DNA of 19,130 nucleotides from positions 1-19,130 of the forward strand of contig CAZFBZ010000026.1 in NCBI GenBank assembly GCA_964517345.1, given 5' to 3'. This DNA is from DAISLF01 sp964517345 (GTDB lineage Bacteria > Patescibacteriota > Gracilibacteria > Peribacterales > Peribacteraceae). The translations under genes were made by a program, and so were the position numbers. The notes beneath the pieces are model-generated. The model searched no databases. It was not told where the DNA came from and saw nothing but the letters and a program-made list of their open reading frames with translations. Each line of letters opens with the position of its first letter. Positions within the stretch are counted from its first letter, which is position 1. Shown piece by piece: positions 7,959-14,834 of this stretch.

Positions 7959-9200
7959 CTAGCGGGAGTTGCGGAGCAGGGGATCAAGAGCTGCGACGAG
8001 GTGCATTGCCTGGCGTTCGGACGTCGTCGGGTGGGTGGGGAGCGAGAGAATCGACGTCGACACGGCTTCGGCGGTCGGGTCGCAACCCGCTACGTACCCG
8101 GAGGCAGCCGCATCGGCGGAGTCCGGACAGATCACGCAGCCGGTCCAGCCGTCCTGCAGGTGCATATTTTGCGCCTTCAATGCGGTGCGGATGCCCTCGG
8201 CGTCCCGCACGAAGAGCGGGAATTTCTGCAGAGGCAGGCCTTCTATGGCGCCTGCAGCCGCGGGCCAGCCGCGCGCTTTGCTCTCGCGCAGGTAGAGAGA
8301 TGTAAGCATGCGGCGGTGATCGTTGATCTCCGTCAGGCGGCGCCACTGATCCAGCGCGAGTGCGGCGTTGGCAGCAGCGAGACGGTGAAGCGTGGCGGGT
8401 TGTCGTCCCTGCTTTTCCTCGCGCGTCACAATCGGGAGCAGCAGTCCGAGCCGGGCGCAGAGATACAAGTACGCTTTGCCGAGACCGACCGCGTACAGTA
8501 ATTTCCCTTTGGCGTAGAGCAGGGGGTAGAGGAGCGAGACAGCGACCGTCCGCAGGCGCATCGGCGCTGCCTGTTTCTCTTCGGCGGAGAGTGCGTCGCG
8601 GAGGTCCGGCCGGTGGCAGACAACGGCGCCGCCGAGTACGCCCGAGATCGCCTTGTCCCGCCCAAAGCTGAGGATCGCGGCATCGCCGGTCGTCGCGAGG
8701 CCGAGGGGCCCGGTGCGGTCCGGCAGGACGTGGGCACAATCTTCGATCAGCGCGATGCCGTGCTGGGCGCACAAGTTTTTGAGATCCAGCAGCGGCGCCG
8801 GGATGCCGAAGGTGTGTTGGCAGATGATGGCTTTCGTGTTCGCCGTGATACGTTTCTCCACTTCAGATATCTCCATATTGAGCGTGTCCTCTTCGATGTC
8901 GGCGTAGACCGGAGTCGCGCCTGCGGCACGGATCGCGTTCGGCACAACGACGCAGGTGTAGCACTGGACGATCACCTCGTGTCCCGCGCCGATGCCAAGC
9001 GAGCGCAGCAACGCGAGCAGCGCCTCGCGTCCCGACCCGAACAGGAACGCATCGCCGCCCAGCCCGCGGCCGAGCTCCGCGCGCAGCTCGCCGGTCGCGA
9101 GACCGTTCAGCCAGAGTCCGGGACGAAACAGCAGCGAGAGTGCCAGGCGGATCTGTCGCCAGTCACCCAGCGGCGCGAAGGTGTGGTGAATCGGCCTCAT
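7959..9200 (-). CDS. DegT/DnrJ/EryC1/StrS-type PLP aminotransferase
   Basis: A 413-aa fold-type-I PLP enzyme of the sugar aminotransferase family, which converts nucleotide-linked keto sugars to amino sugars. Seen in order: FLFGSGREALLALLRSLGIG (cofactor phosphate region), VIVQCYTCVVVPNAI, ADIEEDTLNM, IICQHTFGIPA, the Asp that contacts the PLP pyridine nitrogen in IEDCAHVL (Asp154), and the Schiff-base Lys in SFGRDKAISGVLGG (Lys183). All expected cofactor residues are present, so it should be active. Its ATG overlaps the TGA of the Mur-ligase-like gene as ATGA, implying translational coupling. The substrate is unknown; an N-terminal stretch of about 45 residues with hydrophobic segments is longer than usual for the family. 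Confidence 0.9.
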   Translation of the reverse strand: MRPIHHTFAPLGDWRQIRLALSLLFRPGLWLNGLATGELRAELGRGLGGDAFLFGSGREALLALLRSLGIGAGHEVIVQCYTCVVVPNAIRAAGATPVYADIEEDTLNMEISEVEKRITANTKAIICQHTFGIPAPLLDLKNLCAQHGIALIEDCAHVLPDRTGPLGLATTGDAAILSFGRDKAISGVLGGAVVCHRPDLRDALSAEEKQAAPMRLRTVAVSLLYPLLYAKGKLLYAVGLGKAYLYLCARLGLLLPIVTREEKQGRQPATLHRLAAANAALALDQWRRLTEINDHRRMLTSLYLRESKARGWPAAAGAIEGLPLQKFPLFVRDAEGIRTALKAQNMHLQDGWTGCVICPDSADAAASGYVAGCDPTAEAVSTSILSLPTHPTTSERQAMHLVAALDPLLRNSR

Positions 9201-10768
9201 GCGGCGGGGAGGAATCTACGGACGACCGACGCGGGCATGCGCCCGACGCAGACCAGCAGCGTGCCCGGTGCACACGTTGTCCCCTCGGGATAAATATGGA
9301 CGGGTTTGCCGTAGCCCTGAGCGAAAATCCGGGCACTGCGCGCGTCCAAGAATACGACCTCTCCGAACACCGGCGACGCGAGCTCGCCCAGCTCACGCTC
9401 GGTGCGCTCCTGCTCATCGCCAAGTTCGATGAGCCCGCTCGCCAGCAATGTCTTGCGTTCATACGGCTGCGTCTTCGCCCAGGCGATTGCCGCCTTGAAG
9501 CTTGCTGCGCTGGAGTTGTGCGTGTCATCCAGCACCTTCACGCCGCCGCTCTCGCGCACGGTGAAGGTCTTGTCCGGAGCGGAGAACGACCGCAGATGAC
9601 GCTGCATCGCCGCCTGCGTGACACCCAGATGCCGCGCGATAGCGATGGTGAGCAGGACGTTGGTCACGTTGTGCGTCCCGTGCACCGGCACGTCGTAGGC
9701 GGCGCCGTCGACCGTGAAGCGAATGCCCTGCGTCGTCTCCTCCACATCAAATGCTTCCAGGTCGGCCTTGCCCCCCGTGCCGACGATAGTGACCGGGCAG
9801 GGCGCAAGCGGGGCGATGCCCCGGCAGAGCTCGTTGTCGCCGTTGAGGAACGCGTGGCCGTCCTTCGGCAGCTGCGTGATGATCTCTGCTTTGGCGTCCC
9901 GCAGAGCTTCCTGCGAGCCAAAGAGCGCAAGGTGCTGCGTGCCGATGTGCGTGATGACGCCGATGGTCTGACGCACGTAGCTGCTCATCAGCGCGATCTC
10001 GCCCTTGCGGTACGCGCCCATTTCCACCACGAGGATGCCGGGCTTTCCCGCGCGTCGCGCGATGTAGGTCGGCAGTTCGCGGATGAGCCACTGCGCCACG
10101 CCCAGTTCGGTGTTCACGTGCGCCGGCGTCACGAGCGGTTCCAGGTCCTTCAGCGCGCATGCGAGGAGTTCTTTGGTCGTCGTCTTGCCGACGCTCCCGG
10201 TGATGCCGATGACGACGAGGTCCGGATTGCGCAGCCGGATCGCGCGCGCCTGGTCCATCATGCGGGTCTTCAGAAAGCGATCCAGCGGCAGGAAGAGCGC
10301 CCACGCGATACCGACCATCAGCGGCTGGAGCAGGGGAATAACCGGCAGCAGCAGCTCGCCGCGCGGCAGCATGGCGGTGAGGAACGACAAGGCGATCGTC
10401 AGCAGGAACGCGCTGCCCGCGAGTGTCTTGGCTTTCTGCGTCCACACCGGGAGTTTCTGTCGGCGCAGCACCGGCTGCACGATGCTCAGCGCGGCGAAGA
10501 GTCCGAGCGTGCCCCAGACGAAGATCATCGTCGATGCCTCGCCCGTCATGCCCGTCACCACGAGGTCCAGGCCGACGCAGAGGAGGAGCAACGCCGGACG
10601 CAGTTTGCCGAAGAGCTGGCGCGCCGTACCCTCGCGCCCCAGATGTTCGCGCAGTCTGTCCGGACGCCATTCCTTTACCTGCCACAGCGCGCAAAACGTG
10701 AGGAGGGGGGAGAGGCTCGCGATGAGCGTCAGGCCGACGAGGAGGAGCAGGCGTTCGATGGGTGCCAG
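9197..10768 (-). CDS. Mur ligase-like protein (MurF-type) with N-terminal membrane domain; probable CTG start
   Basis: ATP-dependent Mur-type amide ligase, the enzyme class that joins amino acids to UDP-muramyl peptides. Four or five hydrophobic segments fill about the first 160 residues, then the ligase core begins: P-loop VIGITGSVGKTTTKE (Lys about 195 from the CTG), NTELGVAQWLI, VEMGAYRKGEI, HIGTQHLALFGS, FLNGDNELC, and the C-terminal domain with VLDDTHNSSAASFKAAI. The usual MurF N-terminal substrate domain is replaced by membrane segments, so the real substrate is open. The reading frame is coding-like from just after the TAA at 10778-10780, yet has no ATG, GTG or TTG before a TTG at 10591; a CTG at 10768 giving LAPIERLLLLVG is the best start, 9 nt after the previous stop. 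If TTG is used, the first membrane segment is lost. Confidence 0.82.
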   Translation of the reverse strand: MAPIERLLLLVGLTLIASLSPLLTFCALWQVKEWRPDRLREHLGREGTARQLFGKLRPALLLLCVGLDLVVTGMTGEASTMIFVWGTLGLFAALSIVQPVLRRQKLPVWTQKAKTLAGSAFLLTIALSFLTAMLPRGELLLPVIPLLQPLMVGIAWALFLPLDRFLKTRMMDQARAIRLRNPDLVVIGITGSVGKTTTKELLACALKDLEPLVTPAHVNTELGVAQWLIRELPTYIARRAGKPGILVVEMGAYRKGEIALMSSYVRQTIGVITHIGTQHLALFGSQEALRDAKAEIITQLPKDGHAFLNGDNELCRGIAPLAPCPVTIVGTGGKADLEAFDVEETTQGIRFTVDGAAYDVPVHGTHNVTNVLLTIAIARHLGVTQAAMQRHLRSFSAPDKTFTVRESGGVKVLDDTHNSSAASFKAAIAWAKTQPYERKTLLASGLIELGDEQERTERELGELASPVFGEVVFLDARSARIFAQGYGKPVHIYPEGTTCAPGTLLVCVGRMPASVVRRFLPAA

Positions 10769-10777
10769 TATAGCGTT

Positions 10778-11506
10778 TTAGGCCTTCCCGTGCAGATTCT
10801 CCCGGATCACCGCGGCGATCTCGGCGGCCCGGTCCCGGTGCACCGCGTGGCGCACGCGTTCATAGGCATGGAGCGTGCTGCCGGGGATGAGTTTTTGCAT
10901 GATGAGCGCGTCGCCGAAGGGTGTCATGCGGTCGTCTTTTCCCCAGAACAGATCCACGGGGAGCGCGAGTCCCGGCAGGATCGGTCGCAGATCTTCCGCT
11001 GTCACTTTGATCATTGTCTGGCGCATGAGCGGGCTGGCCTGCTCGTAGTCGTGGACGCGCACCAGCTTGTAGAGGAATTTTTTTCCGAGCGGCGCGAGCG
11101 CCCTGAAGCCCGGGATCGACAGGAAAAACTTTCCGGTCTTGGCGAGCGTCAGACCGACAATTCGCTTGAAGTGCCGGGGACGCCGGATGCCGGCAGCCGC
11201 GCAGAGGTACAGATGATTGATCTTCAGCGTGCCGCGCAGCGCGAGCTTGATGGCGATGCGTCCGCCGTGCGAATGGCCGAGCACGAGCAGACGCGCGTCC
11301 GCGGGCATGCGGTCTTTCGTCCATGTTTCCACCCAGTCGGCGTAGTCATCCACTGACCAGGCACGTGCCGGTTCGGGCTCCTCGCCGAAGCCGGGAAGGT
11401 CCGGGGTGAGGATCTCGATCGCGCGTTCGTCGAGGGCCGCGCGGAGCTGCGTGAAGGACTCGCGGGAGCCTCCCCAGCCGTGGATGCACAGGAGCACGGT
11501 TTGCAT
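10778..11506 (-). CDS. alpha/beta hydrolase
   Basis: A 242-aa alpha/beta-hydrolase-fold protein with an intact triad: oxyanion region LLCIHGWGGSRESF, nucleophile elbow GHSHGG (Ser79), acid in WGKDDRMTP (Asp191 or Asp192) and His in RVRHAVHRD (His220). A helical lid with basic residues lies at about 100-170. The family covers esterases, lipases, amidases and peptidases, so the substrate is not defined. The start MQTVLLCIHG (ATG 11506) is preferred over a GTG 12 nt earlier, which would lie directly against the putative -10 box. First gene of the minus-strand operon; the ligase-like gene starts 9 nt after its stop. Confidence 0.88.
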   Translation of the reverse strand: MQTVLLCIHGWGGSRESFTQLRAALDERAIEILTPDLPGFGEEPEPARAWSVDDYADWVETWTKDRMPADARLLVLGHSHGGRIAIKLALRGTLKINHLYLCAAAGIRRPRHFKRIVGLTLAKTGKFFLSIPGFRALAPLGKKFLYKLVRVHDYEQASPLMRQTMIKVTAEDLRPILPGLALPVDLFWGKDDRMTPFGDALIMQKLIPGSTLHAYERVRHAVHRDRAAEIAAVIRENLHGKA

Positions 11507-11518
11507 ACTGTCGGTCAC

Positions 11519-11524
11519 AGTGTA
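11519..11524 (-). promoter_or_regulatory. candidate -10 box for the hydrolase-led operon
   Basis: Minus-strand TACACT lies 12 nt before the ATG at 11506, which would give a leader of only about 6 nt. The -35 (CTGTCT at 17 nt) is poor, so this is a weak call. Confidence 0.3.
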
Positions 11525-11604
11525 CGCCGGACGACGCCTTCAGACAGACCTCTTTTCCGGTTCTTTTCGGCAGGTGGATGCGGCAATTCCCAGTTGGTGT
11601 GATA

Positions 11605-11633
11605 TGGACGAATTTAACAAAATTTGCTATAAT
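11605..11633 (+). promoter_or_regulatory. promoter giving a leaderless mRNA for the 694-aa protein
   Basis: TGGACG, a 17-nt spacer and a perfect TATAAT preceded by TGC (extended -10). The ATG at 11640 begins exactly 7 nt after the -10 box, where transcription normally starts, so the mRNA should be leaderless. This also decides the start codon, since the reading frame is open much further upstream. Confidence 0.75.
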
Positions 11634-11639
11634 AATCAG

Positions 11640-13724
11640 ATGCCTGAACCGAACCATCTTGGGACGCTCGGCCAGCCGAATCCCTCGGATGCGACTCCGC
11701 GGTCGTATGCAGATCTTCTGCCCGATGGAACGCTTGCAGAGCGCATCATGACCTTGCTGCAGGAAGCCCAAAGTCCGGATGGTCGTCTGCGGATTCTGCG
11801 CGACGGGAATGTCTCCGAGCGCACGAAGCTCCTATTGCTCGGCGAGTCCACGCAGGTGCGCGGCAGGCTTCTGGAGCTCTTCCGGAGCGGTCACAGCGCA
11901 GCTCCGCAGGAATCCGACGACAATCTGGCGGAAGCACTGCTTGCCTCCGAGTCGCGGGAGATCCTCAGGCCCGATCCGGTGCGCCTGCGTTCATGGCTCA
12001 TTTCTCTGCTGCGGCAGCCGCACAGCGCGGATCGTCGTATCCGTGCCTGCATGAAAGAGGCCTTTGAGCGGGGGCCCGACGCATTTCTTCTGCTGCTGCA
12101 GGCGGTGGCCGAGATCGATATGACGACGCTGTCCTTGCAGGACGCTGCGGAACACGGGTCGGTGGATGGAGACGTTTTCTTGGCGTCTTTGAAACTGGAA
12201 GACACGATCGTCCGGACCGCCGTGGAGCTGTATCAGTCCGCTTCGGGGGACGTGAGTGACCGTATTGCGGCCGCCATTCCGCTTGCCATACCGGTTCCGG
12301 GGATACCCCGGATCGACATGTCGGGTGCCAGCGTCCCCAAGACTCCGCCCAGGATAGAGCGCTATGAGAAGGCGGTAACGCTGTGGCTGCGTCAGCATAT
12401 CCGGGACTTTCCCAGGCTGGTGGACGCTTTCCATACGGAGACCGGCTACACATTTGGGGGAAAAGATACCTTCCTGACAAAGGGCACCACACATGCCTTC
12501 CAGGTTCTAGTGAAGGCGTTTATCGAGGAGGCAGGATCCACTACCGCCGTCCTGGCAGCCACGCCGGGCGAATATCTGCCGATGCTGGATGCCGTCAGAT
12601 ACCACTCGTTCGTCGCAGGCTCTTCGCGCCAGACGTTCACCGAACGGGACGTCGTCAGCACCGTGCGCGGATTCATCAAGGCGCGTCTGGATAGCGATAC
12701 GATGCCTGCCAACCTGATCGTCTTGGTGTCCTCCGTTCCGCGGAGGGGGGGCACACGTCTGGATATGGTTCAGCTCTGTGCGGCACTTCGCGCGCTGGAG
12801 CAGGAGATCGGTTCGGATGAATGTCCGCAGATACACATCTGGGTTGATGCCAGCCAGGACACCCCGAGTGATATTCCGGGGGCAGACGTACAGTTCTACA
12901 GCAAGCGGGGCGGGACGTTCGTGGTGATCGACCAGTCCCGTGAATCCGCTGAGGAATCGGAGTCGCAGAACGCCCTCGCAAAGGCGGCAAAAATGCGCTC
13001 AGGTTTCGACACCGGACAGATCGCCCGCAGCGTTGCCACAATCCATGGTTTGCGCGTCGGAAGGCAATACGGCGTGCGGGAATTGCTGGAGCAGCGTCAC
13101 TTATGGGAAAGGGAAAAAGATTCAGTAGGCAAGCAGGTAGTGGATGCGGAGAGATTTTTGGAGGCGTCGCCCGTTCTTGCGGGCAGGGTGCGCCTCGTGG
13201 CGCCTTCGCCTCGCAGCCGGGGGGAAGCACCTCACGATATGCTGCTTCGTTTGGAGCCCGTGGAACGCGGGGGGATGGACATGGCGGCGCTGGAGCAGCT
13301 CCTCGTTCAACGGGGCGTCGAGGTGTCTTCCTTCTCTTTGCGCGCGCTGCCCGCCACCGACGGCGAAACGCTCAGCACCCTTTTTGAGCGTCTGAATTCC
13401 GAGGATGTTGATGCGTGGGATGCCGAGGAACTGATCCGGAGTTTTCAGGATCGGTATAGCGATCGCATTGCCTGGTCTCTGCTGCCCGACATAACCATGA
13501 CCACGACCAAAGAGCAGATTCTGCGCCATCTGGAGTGCGCGGTGGAGGCGCACGAGTTTCTCCGGCTGTATATCACAGAATCCGACCCTCCTCATCTGCT
13601 GACGGATTTCCTGCGCCATCTGGAGTGCGCGGTGGAGGCGCTTGATCGGTGGCATGCTGCGGACCGGCAAAGCTCAGGTCGAAGACCGCAGCCAAGGCAG
13701 AGGCGATCTCGGGACTCTCAATGA
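11640..13724 (+). CDS. 694-aa protein with a divergent class-V-aminotransferase-like (PLP fold type I) core
   Basis: No close family recognised. Residues about 1-230 are mostly helical and unassigned. The central part follows the order of class V aminotransferases and cysteine desulfurases: TKGTTHAFQVLVKAF near 280 (cofactor phosphate region), LIVLVSSVPRRGG, WVDASQ (Asp403, Gln406; pyridine-nitrogen Asp position) and YSKRGG with Lys422 where the Schiff-base lysine is expected. A plausible small C-terminal domain follows (RLEPVERGGMDMAALEQLL). Lys and Asp are kept, so PLP binding is possible, but the surroundings are far from typical; the reaction is unknown. The C-terminus carries LRHLECAVEA twice, 30 residues apart, from an exact DNA repeat, then a low-complexity Arg/Ser/Gln tail read antisense to the trmB-like gene; the two genes overlap by 152 bp. 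The start is set by the promoter 7 nt upstream. Confidence 0.75.
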   Translation: MPEPNHLGTLGQPNPSDATPRSYADLLPDGTLAERIMTLLQEAQSPDGRLRILRDGNVSERTKLLLLGESTQVRGRLLELFRSGHSAAPQESDDNLAEALLASESREILRPDPVRLRSWLISLLRQPHSADRRIRACMKEAFERGPDAFLLLLQAVAEIDMTTLSLQDAAEHGSVDGDVFLASLKLEDTIVRTAVELYQSASGDVSDRIAAAIPLAIPVPGIPRIDMSGASVPKTPPRIERYEKAVTLWLRQHIRDFPRLVDAFHTETGYTFGGKDTFLTKGTTHAFQVLVKAFIEEAGSTTAVLAATPGEYLPMLDAVRYHSFVAGSSRQTFTERDVVSTVRGFIKARLDSDTMPANLIVLVSSVPRRGGTRLDMVQLCAALRALEQEIGSDECPQIHIWVDASQDTPSDIPGADVQFYSKRGGTFVVIDQSRESAEESESQNALAKAAKMRSGFDTGQIARSVATIHGLRVGRQYGVRELLEQRHLWEREKDSVGKQVVDAERFLEASPVLAGRVRLVAPSPRSRGEAPHDMLLRLEPVERGGMDMAALEQLLVQRGVEVSSFSLRALPATDGETLSTLFERLNSEDVDAWDAEELIRSFQDRYSDRIAWSLLPDITMTTTKEQILRHLECAVEAHEFLRLYITESDPPHLLTDFLRHLECAVEALDRWHAADRQSSGRRPQPRQRRSRDSQ
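13521..13551 (+). repeat. 31-bp exact direct repeat, copy 1
   Basis: Starts CTGCGCCATCTGGAGTGCGC and is identical over 31 bp to a copy starting exactly 90 bp later. It encodes LRHLECAVEA in frame, inside the 694-aa gene. Bases on both sides differ, so the edges are sharp. Confidence 0.95.
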
Positions 13725-14406
13725 TGATGCCGAGCTTCTCTTTCCAGGAGGCGATATTCACCTTGTTGTCGTAGACCTGGATCTCCGGAATCCAGCGATA
13801 CCGGTCGGACGGGACCAGTTTGCTCTCGCGCAATTCCTTTGCATCGTACTTTTGACGTTCGCGTGCCAGCGGACTGTCCGGGTGGATCGAGCGTATGTGG
13901 ATGTTTTTCGCGGCGCGCCTGTCGTAGTAGGTGGTGAAGTAATCGGGCATCGCCTCGTGCATGCCTTCGAACGAGGCCCACGAGCGAATACCGTTCTTTG
14001 CTGTGAGCGTGTCCTCGTACACCTTCTCCAGGCCCGATGTGCCCTCGTAGAACGTGATGCGCGGACGGGATTTGGCCCACTGGCGCGAGCTGAGCTCATC
14101 GCCGTAGTTCTCCAGCAGTTCCAGTTGCCGGTCTGCTTCCTCCTGCGCGCGCAGCCGGCGGTACTGCACGGCGCGGATGAGGTTCTCTTTCCGTTCCACA
14201 CCGTAGTACTGCGTATTGGCGCGCTTGGATTTCACCATGATGCCTTTCTTCACCAGTTCATCGAGGATGCTGCGGGTCGTGTTGCGCGGCAGTTCCGCGA
14301 GCCGCGCGATCGTCGAAGCCGGTTGCGGCCCCGCTTCCACGGTCTTCTGGACGACGCGGATTTCCTTCTCGGTGAGGCCGAACGCCCGGAGGATATTGGT
14401 CAACAT
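13573..14406 (-). CDS. TrmB-family transcriptional regulator
   Basis: A 277-aa protein with an N-terminal winged helix (residues about 1-70: LRAFGLTEKEIRVVQKTVEA, STIARLAELPRNTTRSILDELVKKGI), a short coiled-coil linker (LRAQEEADRQLELLENYG) and a C-terminal sensor-like domain (ITFYEGTSGLEKVYEDTL, IHIRSIHPDSPLARERQKY, IIESPEIASALAAVFDLSF). This is the architecture of TrmB-like regulators, best known for sugar control in archaea and also found in CPR bacteria; the ligand cannot be read. The ATG at 14406 is preferred over one at 14487 because MLTNILRAFGLTEKE is the natural family start and the promoter lies between them. Residues after FDLSFAGPQ are a Pro/Gly-rich tail running antisense into the neighbouring gene. 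Two identical palindromes over its own promoter point to autoregulation. Confidence 0.88.
   Translation of the reverse strand: MLTNILRAFGLTEKEIRVVQKTVEAGPQPASTIARLAELPRNTTRSILDELVKKGIMVKSKRANTQYYGVERKENLIRAVQYRRLRAQEEADRQLELLENYGDELSSRQWAKSRPRITFYEGTSGLEKVYEDTLTAKNGIRSWASFEGMHEAMPDYFTTYYDRRAAKNIHIRSIHPDSPLARERQKYDAKELRESKLVPSDRYRWIPEIQVYDNKVNIASWKEKLGIIIESPEIASALAAVFDLSFAGPQHATDQAPPPRTPDGAGNPSADEEGRIL
13611..13641 (+). repeat. 31-bp exact direct repeat, copy 2
   Basis: Second copy, in the same codon phase. It also lies inside the C-terminal coding end of the convergent trmB-like gene, where it encodes part of the unconserved-looking tail. Lack of synonymous differences suggests a recent duplication or gene conversion. 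Confidence 0.95.
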
Positions 14407-14415
14407 AGGAGTGTT

Positions 14416-14444
14416 ATTATAAAATGACGAAACATGTTCGTCAA
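14416..14444 (-). promoter_or_regulatory. promoter of the trmB-like gene
   Basis: Minus-strand TTGACG, 17-nt spacer, perfect TATAAT. The ATG is 10 nt past the -10 box, so the leader is about 3 nt, effectively leaderless. The spacer is filled by an operator-like palindrome. Confidence 0.8.
14425..14443. promoter_or_regulatory. operator O1, TGACGA-N7-TCGTCA
   Basis: Perfect 6-bp inverted arms 7 bp apart, lying between and partly over the -35 and -10 boxes of the trmB-like promoter. A bound dimer would block RNA polymerase. Likely site for the regulator encoded directly downstream. Confidence 0.7.
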
Positions 14445-14452
14445 TATTGGAT

Positions 14453-14471
14453 TGACGATGCATGTTCGTCA
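14453..14471. promoter_or_regulatory. operator O2, TGACGA-N7-TCGTCA
   Basis: Second site with identical arms and spacing, 28 bp from O1 and just upstream of the -35 box. Only three of the seven spacer bases differ between the two copies when read in the same direction, so the sites are close to identical. Confidence 0.68.
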
Positions 14472-14513
14472 GTCTTATTAGCAGCAAATAGAAGCCATAA
14501 AGTGAGTATTTCT

Positions 14514-14834
14514 TGTCAGCGGTTCTGACACCTCTTGACCCGCTTTTTTCGCCGTATCGTGACTCGTCCGGTGGCTATCGCTGCCGGATGTTCATTCACT
14601 CCATCGCACCCAATTAGGCAAGACACAGGACCGTCCTGGCCTCCGAGGAAATGCAGTTTCTTCGGAGGCCAAGATGGCTCCAGTCGGTATGACTCCGCGG
14701 AAGCGACGATGCTTCCGACCGACCCCTCCCCGCTGACTGTTGCGTCTGTCAGCTGCGGAGGGAAGTACCACAGGTTCGTCAACCTGTGGCCGCGCTTCGG
14801 AAAGCGCACGACAACTGACCGCGAAGGAGTTCCC
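14514..14834 (+). other. hairpin-rich structured leader before the 156-aa gene
   Basis: Gene-free stretch with an unusual density of perfect stems, in order: TGTCAG/CTGACA (14514-14530); a 15-bp stem (14637-14651 with 14657-14671, one G-U, loop TGCAG); CGGAAGC/GCTTCCG (14698-14717); CCCTCC/GGAGGG around GCTGAC/GTCAGC (14724-14762); CCACAGGTT/AACCTGTGG with loop CGTC (14768-14789); GCGCTT/AAGCGC with loop CGGA (14792-14807). The last stem ends 28 nt before the ATG. The reading frame is open through here, but the stems explain the sequence better than a protein does. No confident promoter seen; TTATTA-N17-TAAAGT near 14480 is weak. Possible riboswitch-like leader or separate small RNA; no known class recognised. 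Confidence 0.6.

Noticed and set aside
9140..11356. Long plus-strand open frame opposite the Mur ligase/DegT cluster (738 codons)
   Set aside because: The protein is Arg/Glu/His-rich with no domain, and the opposite strand holds clear motifs; this is a shadow caused by GC-rich third positions.
14535..14834. N-terminal extension of the 156-aa protein by 100 residues
   Set aside because: The sequence is built of perfect hairpins, and a strong Shine-Dalgarno marks the internal ATG.
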